Source: Hippasteria phrygiana (Eukaryota; Echinodermata; Asteroidea; Valvatida; Goniasteridae). From it: a stretch of DNA of 64,000 nucleotides. The stretch spans positions 489,794 to 553,793 of the forward strand of contig JAZGUH010000536.1 in assembly GCA_037893225.1 (NCBI GenBank), given 5' to 3'. Within the stretch, counting starts at the first letter, position 1; every line of letters begins with the position of its first letter. Under the pieces are notes generated by a model that did not search any database, was not told where the DNA came from, and worked only from the letters and a program-made list of their open reading frames with translations. This document shows, piece by piece, positions 19,003-31,518 of this stretch. A program made the translations under genes and the position numbers.

Positions 19003-21783
19003 GCGCCAGATCTAAGCTATCCATACATGTCAAAATTACTGAATTTGGTTGATATTTCATGCAATTATGAATGAGTAAAGCAAGTCCATACCCCAGGGAA
19101 TTTGACAGGCATGGAGCAATAAATAAAAGGTAATCTGCACACAGATGGTGGCCGGGAAGAAAATAAACATTGCGAGGTTTGAATTTTCTCCACAAGTTTG
19201 AACTCTAAGAAGCCGCCGATAATTGCAACATGTAGCGCCAGATCTAAGCTATCCATACATGTCAAAATTACTGAATTTGGTTGATATTTCATGCAATTAT
19301 GAATGAGTAAAGCAAGTCCATACCCCAGGGAATTTGACAGGCATGGAGCAATAAATAGACGGTAACATGTACACAGATGTTGGCCGGAAAGAAAATAAAC
19401 ATTGCGAGGTTTGAATTTTCTCCACAAGTTTTACCTCTAAGAAGCCGCCGATAATTGCAACGTGTAGCGCCAGATCTAAGCTATCCATACATGTCAAAAT
19501 TACTGAATTTTGTTGATATTTCATGCAATTATGAATGAGTAAAGCAAGTCCATACCCCAGGGAATTTGACATGCATGGAGCAATAAATAAAAGGTAACAT
19601 GTACACAGATGTTGGCCGGAAAGAAAATAAACATTGCGAGGTTTGAATTTTCTCCACAAGTTTTAAATCTAGGAAGCCGCCGATGATTGCAACATGTAGC
19701 GCCAGATCTAAGCTATCCATACATGTCAAAATTACTGCATTTGGTTGATATTTCATGCAATTATGAATGAGTAAAGCAAGTCCATACCCCATGGAATTTG
19801 ACAGGCATGGAGCAATAAATAGACGGTAACATGTACACAGATGTTGGCCGGAAAGAAAATAAACATTGGGAGGTTTGAATTTTCTCCACAAGTTTTAACT
19901 CTAAGAAGCCGCCGATAATTGCAACATGTAGCGCCAGATCTAAGCTATCCATACATGTCAAAATTACTGAATTTGGTTGATATTTCATGCAATTATGAAT
20001 GAGTAAAGCAAGTCATACCCTAGGGAATTTGACAGGCATGGAGCAATAAATAGAAGGTAATATGCACACAGATGTTGGCCGGAAAGAAAATAAACATTGC
20101 GAGGTTTGAATTTTCTCCACAAGTTTGAACTCTAAGAAGCCGCCGATAATTGCAACATGTAGCGCCAGATCTAAGCTATCCATACATGTCAAAATTACTG
20201 AATTTGGTTGATATTTCATGCAATTATGAATGAGTAAAGCAAGTCCATACCCCAGGGAATTTGACATGCATGGAGCAATAAATAGACGGTAACATGTACA
20301 CAGATGTTGGCCGGAAAGAAAATAAACATTGCGAGGTTTGAATTTTCTCCACAAGTTTTAACTCTAAGAAGCCGCCGATAATTGCAACATGTAGCGCCAG
20401 ATCTAAGCTATCTATACATGTCAAAATTACTGAATTTGGTTGATATTTCATGCAATTATGAATGAGTAAAGCAAGTCATATCCTAGGGAATTTGACATGC
20501 ATGGAGCAATAAATAGACGGTAACATGTACACAGATGTTGGCCGGAAAGAAAATAAACATTGCGAGGTTTGAATTTTCTCTACAAGTTTTAACTCTAAGA
20601 AGCCGCCGATAATTGCAACATGTAGCGCCAGATCTAAGCTATCCATACATGTCAAAATTACTGAATTTGGTTGATATTTCATGCAATTATGAATGAGTAA
20701 AGCAAGTCCATACCCCAGGGAATTTGACATGCATGGAGCAATAAATAGACGGTAACATGTACACAGATGTTGGCCGGAAAGAAAATAAACATTGCGAGGT
20801 TTGAATTTTCTCCACAAGTTTGAACTCTAAGAAGCCGCCGATAATTGCAACATGTAGCGCCAGATCTAAGCTATCCATACATGTCAAAATTACTGAATTT
20901 GGTTGATATTTCATGCAATTATGAATGAGTAAAGCAAGTCCATACCCCAGGGAATTTGACATGCATGGAGCAATAAATAGACGGTAACATGTACACAGAT
21001 GTTGGCCGGAAAGAAAATAAACATTGCGAGGTTTGAATTTTCTCCACAAGTTTTAACTCTAACAAGCCGCCGATAATTGCAACATGTAGCGCCAAATCTA
21101 AGCTATCCATACATGTCAAAATTACTGAATTTGGTTGATATTTCATGCAATTATGAATGAGTAAAGCAAGTCCTTCCCCCTGGGAATTTGACATGCATGG
21201 AGCAATAAATAGACGGTAATATGCACACAGATGTTGGCCGGAAAGAAAATAAACATTGCGAGGTTTGAATTTTCTCCACAAGTTTTAACTCTGGGAAGCC
21301 GCCGATAATTGCAACATGTAGCGCCAGATCTAAGCTATCCATACATGTCAAAATTACTGAATTTGGTTGATATTTCATGCAATTATGAATGAGTAAAGCA
21401 AGTAATACCCTAGGGAATTTGACAGGCATGGAGCAATAAATAGAAGGTAATATGCACACAGATGTTGGCCGGAAAGAAAATAAACATTGCGAGGTTTGAA
21501 TTTTCTCCACAAGTTTTAACTCTAAGAAGCCGCCGATAATTGCAACATGTAGCGCCAGATCTAAGCTATCCATACATGTCAAAATTACTGAATTTGGTTG
21601 ATATTTCATGCAATTATGAATGAGTAAAGCAAGTCCATACCCCAGGGAATTTGACATGCATGGAGCAATAAATAGACGGTAACATGTACACAGATGTTGG
21701 CCGGAAAGAAAATAAACATTGCGAGGTTTGAATTTTCTCCACAAGTTTTAACTCTAAGAAGCCGCCGATAATTGCAACATGTA
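19003..21783 (+). repeat. 12-monomer block G-V-P-M-C-At-L1-Ag-Ak-T-N-At, copy 2
   Basis: Same order, length and rare markers as 1623-4403, offset by 17,380 bp (75 monomers). One visible difference is TTGGGAGG in place of TTGCGAGG (G at 19,869). The left junction is abrupt: a U copy (18,771) runs into G, a pairing not seen elsewhere. The right junction goes into V (21,784) in place of At-G-V. Confidence 0.92.
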
Positions 21784-22942
21784 GCGCCAGATCTAAGCTA
21801 TCCATACATGTCAAAATTACTGAATTTGGTTGATATTTCATGCAATTATGAATGAGTAAAGCAAGTCCATACCCCAGGGAATTTGACAGGCATGGAGCAA
21901 TAAATAGACGGTAACATGTACACAGATGTTGGCCGGAAAGAAAATAAACATTGCGAGGTTTGAATTTTCTCCACAAATTTTACCTCTAAGAAGCCGCCGA
22001 TAATTGCAACGTGTAGCGCCAGATCTAAGCTATCCATACATGTCAAAATTACTGAATTTGGTTGATATTTCATGCAATTATGAATGAGTAAAGCAAGTCC
22101 ATACCCCAGGGAATTTGACATGCATGGAGCAATAAATAAAAGGTAACATGTACACAGATGTTGGCCGGAAAGAAAATAAACATTGCGAGGTTTGAATTTT
22201 CTCCACAAGTTTTAAATCTAGGAAGCCGCCGATGATTGCAACATGTAGCGCCAGATCTAAGCTATCCATACATGTCAAAATTACAGCATTTGGTTGATAT
22301 TTCATGCAATTATGAATGAGTAAAGCAAGTCCATACCCCATGGAATTTGACAGGCATGGAGCAATAAATAGACGGTAACATGTACACAGATGTTGGCCGG
22401 AAAGAAAATAAACATTGCGAGGTTTGAATTTTCTCCACAAGTTTTAACTCTAAGAAGCCGCCGATAATTGCAACATGTAGCGCCAGATCTAAGCTATCCA
22501 TACATGTCAAAATTACTGAATTTGGTTGATATTTCATGCAATTATGAATGAGTAAAGCAAGTCATACCCTAGGGAATTTGACAGGCATGGAGCAATAAAT
22601 AGAAGGTAATATGCACACAGATGTTGGCCGGAAAGAAAATAAACATTGCGAGGTTTGAATTTTCTCTACAAGTTTTAACTCTAAGAAGCCGCCGATAATT
22701 GCAACATGTAGCGCCAGATCTAAGCTATCCATACATGTCAAAATTACTGAATTTGGTTGATATTTCATGCAATTATGAATGAGTAAAGCAAGTCCATACC
22801 CCAGGGAATTTGACATGCATGGAGCAATAAATAGACGGTAACATGTACACAGATGTTGGCCGGAAAGAAAATAAACATTGCGAGGTTTGAATTTTCTCCA
22901 CAAGTTTGAACTCTAAGAAGCCGCCGATAATTGCAACATGTA
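21784..22942 (+). repeat. V-P-M-C-Ag segment related to 4868-6026
   Basis: Five monomers whose M carries TTACAGCATTTGG and whose C has the TCTCTACAAG tail, as in the 4868 and 7186 blocks. The P copy (22,016) has GAATTTGG in place of GAATTTTG in its head, and V has CACAAATTTT (A at 21,977). Confidence 0.85.
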
Positions 22943-25027
22943 GCGCCAGATCTAAGCTATCCATACATGTCAAAATTACTGAATTTGGTTGATATTTCAT
23001 GCAATTATGAATGAGTAAAGCAAGTCCATACCCCAGGGAATTTGACATGCATGGAGCAATAAATAGACGGTAACATGTACACAGATGTTGGCCGGAAAGA
23101 AAATAAACATTGCGAGGTTTGAATTTTCTCCACAAGTTTTAACTCTAACAAGCCGCCGATAATTGCAACATGTAGCGCCAGATCTAAGCTATCCATACAT
23201 GTCAAAATTACTGAATTTGGTTGATATTTCATGCAATTATGAATGAGTAAAGCAAGTCTATACCCCAGGGAATTTGACATGCATGGAGCAATAAATAGAC
23301 GGTAACATGTACACAGATGTTGGCCGGAAAGAAAATAAACATTGCGAGGTTTGAATTTTCTCCACAAGTTTTACCTCTAAGAAGCCGCCGATAATTGCAA
23401 CGTGTAGCGCCAGATCTAAGCTATCCATACATGTCAAAATTACTGAATTTTGTTGATATTTCATGCAATTATGAATGAGTAAAGCAAGTCCATACCCCAG
23501 GGAATTTGACATGCATGGAGCAATAAATAAAAGGTAACATGTACACAGATGTTGGCCGGAAAGAAAATAAACATTGCGAGGTTTGAATTTTCTCCACAAG
23601 TTTTAAATCTAGGAAGCCGCCGATGATTGCAACATGTAGCGCCAGATCTAAGCTATCCATACATGTCAAAATTACTGCATTTGGTTGATATTTCATGCAA
23701 TTATGAATGAGTAAAGCAAGTCCATACCCCATGGAATTTGACAGGCATGGAGCAATAAATAGACGGTAACATGTACACAGATGTTGGCCGGAAAGAAAAT
23801 AAACATTGCGAGGTTTGAATTTTCTCCACAAGTTTTAACTCTAAGAAGCCGCCGATAATTGCAACATGTAGCGCCAGATCTAAGCTATCCATACATGTCA
23901 AAATTACTGAATTTGGTTGATATTTCATGCAATTATGAATGAGTAAAGCAAGTCATACCCTAGGGAATTTGACAGGCATGGAGCAATAAATAGAAGGTAA
24001 TATGCACACAGATGTTGGCCGGAAAGAAAATAAACATTGCGAGGTTTGAATTTTCTCCACAAGTTTGAACTCTAAGAAGCCGCCGATAATTGCAACATGT
24101 AGCGCCAGATCTAAGCTATCCATACATGTCAAAATTACTGAATTTGGTTGATATTTCATGCAATTATGAATGAGTAAAGCAAGTCCATACCCCAGGGAAT
24201 TTGACATGCATGGAGCAATAAATAGACGGTAACATGTACACAGATGTTGGCCGGAAAGAAAATAAACATTGCGAGGTTTGAATTTTCTCCACAAGTTTTA
24301 ACTCTAAGAAGCCGCCGATAATTGCAACATGTAGCGCCAGATCTAAGCTATCTATACATGTCAAAATTACTGAATTTGGTTGATATTTCATGCAATTATG
24401 AATGAGTAAAGCAAGTCATATCCTAGGGAATTTGACATGCATGGAGCAATAAATAGACGGTAACATGTACACAGATGTTGGCCGGAAAGAAAATAAACAT
24501 TGCGAGGTTTGAATTTTCTCTACAAGTTTTAACTCTAAGAAGCCGCCGATAATTGCAACATGTAGCGCCAGATCTAAGCTATCCATACATGTCAAAATTA
24601 CTGAATTTGGTTGATATTTCATGCAATTATGAATGAGTAAAGCAAGTCCATACCCCAGGGAATTTGACATGCATGGAGCAATAAATAGACGGTAACATGT
24701 ACACAGATGTTGGCCGGAAAGAAAATAAACATTGCGAGGTTTGAATTTTCTCCACAAGTTTTAACTCTAAGAAGCCGCCGATAATTGCAACATGTAGCGC
24801 CAGATCTAAGCTATCTATACATGTCAAAATTACTGAATTTGGTTGATATTTCATGCAATTATGAATGAGTAAAGCAAGTCATATCCTAGGGAATTTGACA
24901 TGCATGGAGCAATAAATAGACGGTAACATGTACACAGATGTTGGCCGGAAAGAAAATAAACATTGCGAGGTTTGAATTTTCTCCACAAGTTTGAACTCTA
25001 AGAAGCCGCCGATAATTGCAACATGTA
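22943..25027 (+). repeat. 9-mer HOR Ak-U-P-M-C-At-L1-At-(L1/Ag)
   Basis: Nine monomers, 2,085 bp. It equals the canonical 10-mer except that the last L1 and Ag are fused into one hybrid (24,797-25,027): L1 head and box, then the CTCCACAAGTTTGAAC tail of Ag. One whole monomer length was lost in register. Confidence 0.87.
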
Positions 25028-27576
25028 GCGCCAGATCTAAGCTATCCATACATGTCAAAATTACTGAATTTGGTTGATATTTCATGCAATTATGAATGAG
25101 TAAAGCAAGTCCATACCCCAGGGAATTTGACATGCATGGAGCAATAAATAGACGGTAACATGTACACAGATGTTGGCCGGAAAGAAAATAAACATTGCGA
25201 GGTTTGAATTTTCTCCACAAGTTTTAACTCTAACAAGCCGCCGATAATTGCAACATGTAGCGCCAGATCTAAGCTATCCATACATGTCAAAATTACTGAA
25301 TTTGGTTGATATTTCATGCAATTATGAATGAGTAAAGCAAGTCTATACCCCAGGGAATTTGACATGCATGGAGCAATAAATAGACGGTAACATGTACACA
25401 GATGTTGGCCGGAAAGAAAATAAACATTGCGAGGTTTGAATTTTCTCCACAAGTTTTACCTCTAAGAAGCCGCCGATAATTGCAACGTGTAGCGCCAGAT
25501 CTAAGCTATCCATACATGTCAAAATTACTGAATTTTGTTGATATTTCATGCAATTATGAATGAGTAAAGCAAGTCCATACCCCAGGGAATTTGACATGCA
25601 TGGAGCAATAAATAAAAGGTAACATGTACACAGATGTTGGCCGGAAAGAAAATAAACATTGCGAGCTTTGAATTTTCTCCACAAGTTTTAAATCTAGGAA
25701 GCCGCCGATGATTGCAACATGTAGCGCCAGATCTAAGCTATCCATACATGTCAAAATTACTGCATTTGGTTGATATTTCATGCAATTATGAATGAGTAAA
25801 GCAAGTCCATACCCCATGGAATTTGACAGGCATGGAGCAATAAATAGACGGTAACATGTACACAGATGTTGGCCGGAAAGAAAATAAACATTGCGAGGTT
25901 TGAATTTTCTCCACAAGTTTTAACTCTAAGAAGCCGCCGATAATTGCAACATGTAGCGCCAGATCTAAGCTATCCATACATGTCAAAATTACTGAATTTG
26001 GTTGATATTTCATGCAATTATGAATGAGTAAAGCAAGTCATACCCTAGGGAATTTGACAGGCATGGAGCAATAAATAGAAGGTAATATGCACACAGATGT
26101 TGGCCGGAAAGAAAATAAACATTGCGAGGTTTGAATTTTCTCCACAAGTTTGAACTCTAAGAAGCCGCCGATAATTGCAACATGTAGCGCCAGATCTAAG
26201 CTATCCATACATGTCAAAATTACTGAATTTGGTTGATATTTCATGCAATTATGAATGAGTAAAGCAAGTCCATACCCCAGGGAATTTGACATGCATGGAG
26301 CAATAAATAGACGGTAACATGTACACAGATGTTGGCCGGAAAGAAAATAAACATTGCGAGGTTTGAATTTTCTCCACAAGTTTTAACTCTAACAAGCCGC
26401 CGATAATTGCAACATGTAGCGCCAGATCTAAGCTATCCATACATGTCAAAATTACTGAATTTGGTTGATATTTCATGCAATTATGAATGAGTAAAGCAAG
26501 TCTATACCCCAGGGAATTTGACATGCATGGAGCAATAAATAGACGGTAACATGTACACAGATGTTGGCCGGAAAGAAAATAAACATTGCGAGGTTTGAAT
26601 TTTCTCCACAAGTTTTAACTCTAAGAAGCCGCCGATAATTGCAACATGTAGCGCCAGATCTAAGCTATCTATACATGTCAAAATTACTGAATTTGGTTGA
26701 TATTTCATGCAATTATGAATGAGTAAAGCAAGTCATATCCTAGGGAATTTGACATGCATGGAGCAATAAATAGACGGTAACATGTACACAGATGTTGGCC
26801 GGAAAGAAAATAAACATTGCGAGGTTTGAATTTTCTCTACAAGTTTTAACTCTAAGAAGCCGCCGATAATTGCAACATGTAGCGCCAGATCTAAGCTATC
26901 CATACATGTCAAAATTACTGAATTTGGTTGATATTTCATGCAATTATGAATGAGTAAAGCAAGTCCATACCCCAGGGAATTTGACATGCATGGAGCAATA
27001 AATAGACGGTAACATGTACACAGATGTTGGCCGGAAAGAAAATAAACATTGCGAGGTTTGAATTTTCTCCACAAGTTTTAACTCTAAGAAGCCGCCGATA
27101 ATTGCAACATGTAGCGCCAGATCTAAGCTATCTATACATGTCAAAATTACTGAATTTGGTTGATATTTCATGCAATTATGAATGAGTAAAGCAAGTCATA
27201 TCCTAGGGAATTTGACATGCATGGAGCAATAAATAGACGGTAACATGTACACAGATGTTGGCCGGAAAGAAAATAAACATTGCGAGGTTTGAATTTTCTC
27301 TACAAGTTTTAACTCTAAGAAGCCGCCGATAATTGCAACATGTAGCGCCAGATCTAAGCTATCCATACATGTCAAAATTACTGAATTTGGTTGATATTTC
27401 ATGCAATTATGAATGAGTAAAGCAAGTCCATACCCCAGGGAATTTGACATGCATGGAGCAATAAATAGACGGTAACATGTACACAGATGTTGGCCGGAAA
27501 GAAAATAAACATTGCGAGGTTTGAATTTTCTCCACAAGTTTGAACTCTAAGAAGCCGCCGATAATTGCAACATGTA
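25028..27576 (+). repeat. 11-mer block Ak-U-P-M-C-Ak-(U/At)-L1-At-L1-Ag
   Basis: Eleven monomers, 2,549 bp. The P is marked GCGAGCTTTG. The U-box copy at 26,419 has an At tail and joins directly to L1, so P, M and C of that repeat are missing together with part of U. Confidence 0.85.
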
Positions 27577-30500
27577 GCGCCAGATCTAAGCTATCCATAC
27601 ATGTCAAAATTACTGAATTTGGTTGATATTTCATGCAATTATGAATGAGTAAAGCAAGTCCATACCCCAGGGAATTTGACATGCATGGAGCAATAAATAG
27701 ACGGTAACATGTACACAGATGTTGGCCGGAAAGAAAATAAACATTGCGAGGTTTGAATTTTCTCCACAAGTTTTAACTCTAACAAGCCGCCGATAATTGC
27801 AACATGTAGCGCCAGATCTAAGCTATCCATACATGTCAAAATTACTGAATTTGGTTGATATTTCATGCAATTATGAATGAGTAAAGCAAGTCTATACCCC
27901 AGGGAATTTGACATGCATGGAGCAATAAATAGACGGTAACATGTACACAGATGTTGGCCGGAAAGAAAATAAACATTGCGAGGTTTGAATTTTCTCCACA
28001 AGTTTTACCTCTAAGAAGCCGCCGATAATTGCAACGTGTAGCGCCAGATCTAAGCTATCCATACATGTCAAAATTACTGAATTTTGTTGATATTTCATGC
28101 AATTATGAATGAGTAAAGCAAGTCCATACCCCAGGGAATTTGACATGCATGGAGCAATAAATAAAAGGTAACATGTACACAGATGTTGGCCGGAAAGAAA
28201 ATAAACATTGCGAGCTTTGAATTTTCTCCACAAGTTTTAAATCTAGGAAGCCGCCGATGATTGCAACATGTAGCGCCAGATCTAAGCTATCCATACATGT
28301 CAAAATTACTGCATTTGGTTGATATTTCATGCAATTATGAATGAGTAAAGCAAGTCCATACCCCATGGAATTTGACAGGCATGGAGCAATAAATAGACGG
28401 TAACATGTACACAGATGTTGGCCGGAAAGAAAATAAACATTGCGAGGTTTGAATTTTCTCCACAAGTTTTAACTCTAAGAAGCCGCCGATAATTGCAACA
28501 TGTAGCGCCAGATCTAAGCTATCCATACATGTCAAAATTACTGAATTTGGTTGATATTTCATGCAATTATGAATGAGTAAAGCAAGTCCATACCCCAGGG
28601 AATTTGACATGCATGGAGCAATAAATAGACGGTAACATGTACACAGATGTTGGCCGGAAAGAAAATAAACATTGCGAGGTTTGAATTTTCTCCACAAGTT
28701 TTAACTCTAACAAGCCGCCGATAATTGCAACATGTAGCGCCAGATCTAAGCTATCCATACATGTCAAAATTACTGAATTTGGTTGATATTTCATGCAATT
28801 ATGAATGAGTAAAGCAAGTCTATACCCCAGGGAATTTGACATGCATGGAGCAATAAATAGACGGTAACATGTACACAGATGTTGGCCGGAAAGAAAATAA
28901 ACATTGCGAGGTTTGAATTTTCTCCACAAGTTTTACCTCTAAGAAGCCGCCGATAATTGCAACGTGTAGCGCCAGATCTAAGCTATCCATACATGTCAAA
29001 ATTACTGAATTTTGTTGATATTTCATGCAATTATGAATGAGTAAAGCAAGTCCATACCCCAGGGAATTTGACATGCATGGAGCAATAAATAAAAGGTAAC
29101 ATGTACACAGATGTTGGCCGGAAAGAAAATAAACATTGCGAGGTTTGAATTTTCTCCACAAGTTTTAAATCTAGGAAGCCGCCGATGATTGCAACATGTA
29201 GCGCCAGATCTAAGCTATCCATACATGTCAAAATTACTGCATTTGGTTGATATTTCATGCAATTATGAATGAGTAAAGCAAGTCCATACCCCATGGAATT
29301 TGACAGGCATGGAGCAATAAATAGACGGTAACATGTACACAGATGTTGGCCGGAAAGAAAATAAACATTGCGAGGTTTGAATTTTCTCCACAAGTTTTAA
29401 CTCTAAGAAGCCGCCGATAATTGCAACATGTAGCGCCAGATCTAAGCTATCCATACATGTCAAAATTACTGAATTTGGTTGATATTTCATGCAAATATGA
29501 ATGAGTAAAGCAAGTCATACCCTAGGGAATTTGACAGGCATGGAGCAATAAATAGAAGGTAATATGCACACAGATGTTGGCCGGAAAGAAAATAAACATT
29601 GCGAGGTTTGAATTTTCTCCACAAGTTTGAACTCTAAGAAGCCGCCGATAATTGCAACATGTAGCGCCAGATCTAAGCTATCCATACATGTCAAAATTAC
29701 TGAATTTGGTTGATATTTCATGCAATTATGAATGAGTAAAGCAAGTCCATACCCCAGGGAATTTGACATGCATGGAGCAATAAATAGACGGTAACATGTA
29801 CACAGATGTTGGCCGGAAAGAAAATAAACATTGCGAGGTTTGAATTTTCTCCACAAGTTTTAACTCTAACAAGCCGCCGATAATTGCAACATGTAGCGCC
29901 AGATCTAAGCTATCCATACATGTCAAAATTACTGAATTTGGTTGATATTTCATGCAATTATGAATGAGTAAAGCAAGTCTATACCCCAGGGAATTTGACA
30001 TGCATGGAGCAATAAATAGACGGTAACATGTACACAGATGTTGGCCGGAAAGAAAATAAACATTGCGAGGTTTGAATTTTCTCCACAAGTTTTACCTCTA
30101 AGAAGCCGCCGATAATTGCAACGTGTAGCGCCAGATCTAAGCTATCCATACATGTCAAAATTACTGAATTTTGTTGATATTTCATGCAATTATGAATGAG
30201 TAAAGCAAGTCCATACCCCATGGAATTTGACAGGCATGGAGCAATAAATAGACGGTAACATGTACACAGATGTTGGCCGGAAAGAAAATAAACATTGCGA
30301 GGTTTGAATTTTCTCCACAAGTTTTAACTCTAAGAAGCCGCCGATAATTGCAACATGTAGCGCCAGATCTAAGCTATCCATACATGTCAAAATTACTGAA
30401 TTTGGTTGATATTTCATGCAATTATGAATGAGTAAAGCAAGTCATACCCTAGGGAATTTGACAGGCATGGAGCAATAAATAGAAGGTAATATGCACACAG

Positions 30501-31518
30501 ATGTTGGCCGGAAAGAAAATAAACATTGCGAGGTTTGAATTTTCTCCACAAGTTTGAACTCTAAGAAGCCGCCGATAATTGCAACATGTAGCGCCAGATC
30601 TAAGCTATCCATACATGTCAAAATTACTGAATTTGGTTGATATTTCATGCAATTATGAATGAGTAAAGCAAGTCCATACCCCAGGGAATTTGACATGCAT
30701 GGAGCAATAAATAGACGGTAACATGTACACAGATGTTGGCCGGAAAGAAAATAAACATTGCGAGGTTTGAATTTTCTCCACAAGTTTTAACTCTAACAAG
30801 CCGCCGATAATTGCAACATGTAGCGCCAGATCTAAGCTATCCATACATGTCAAAATTACTGAATTTGGTTGATATTTCATGCAATTATGAATGAGTAAAG
30901 CAAGTCTATACCCCAGGGAATTTGACATGCATGGAGCAATAAATAGACGGTAACATGTACACAGATGTTGGCCGGAAAGAAAATAAACATTGCGAGGTTT
31001 GAATTTTCTCCACAAGTTTTACCTCTAAGAAGCCGCCGATAATTGCAACGTGTAGCGCCAGATCTAAGCTATCCATACATGTCAAAATTACTGAATTTTG
31101 TTGATATTTCATGCAATTATGAATGAGTAAAGCAAGTCCATACCCCAGGGAATTTGACATGCATGGAGCAATAAATAAAAGGTAACATGTACACAGATGT
31201 TGGCCGGAAAGAAAATAAACATTGCGAGGTTTGAATTTTCTCCACAAGTTTTAAATCTAGGAAGCCGCCGATGATTGCAACATGTAGCGCCAGATCTAAG
31301 CTATCCATACATGTCAAAATTACTGCATTTGGTTGATATTTCATGCAATTATGAATGAGTAAAGCAAGTCCATACCCCATGGAATTTGACAGGCATGGAG
31401 CAATAAATAGACGGTAACATGTACACAGATGTTGGCCGGAAAGAAAATAAACATTGCGAGGTTTGAATTTTCTCCACAAGTTTTAACTCTAAGAAGCCGC
31501 CGATAATTGCAACATGTA
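27577..31518 (+). repeat. Run of 4-mer and 5-mer HORs
   Basis: Four short repeats in a row: Ak-U-P-M (27,577-28,504, P marked), Ak-U-P-M-C (28,505-29,663), Ak-U-(P/M hybrid)-C (29,664-30,590) and Ak-U-P-M (30,591-31,518). Lengths are 928, 1,159, 927 and 928 bp. The At-L1-At-L1-Ag half is absent throughout. The C copy at 29,433 carries GCAAATATG. Confidence 0.87.
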
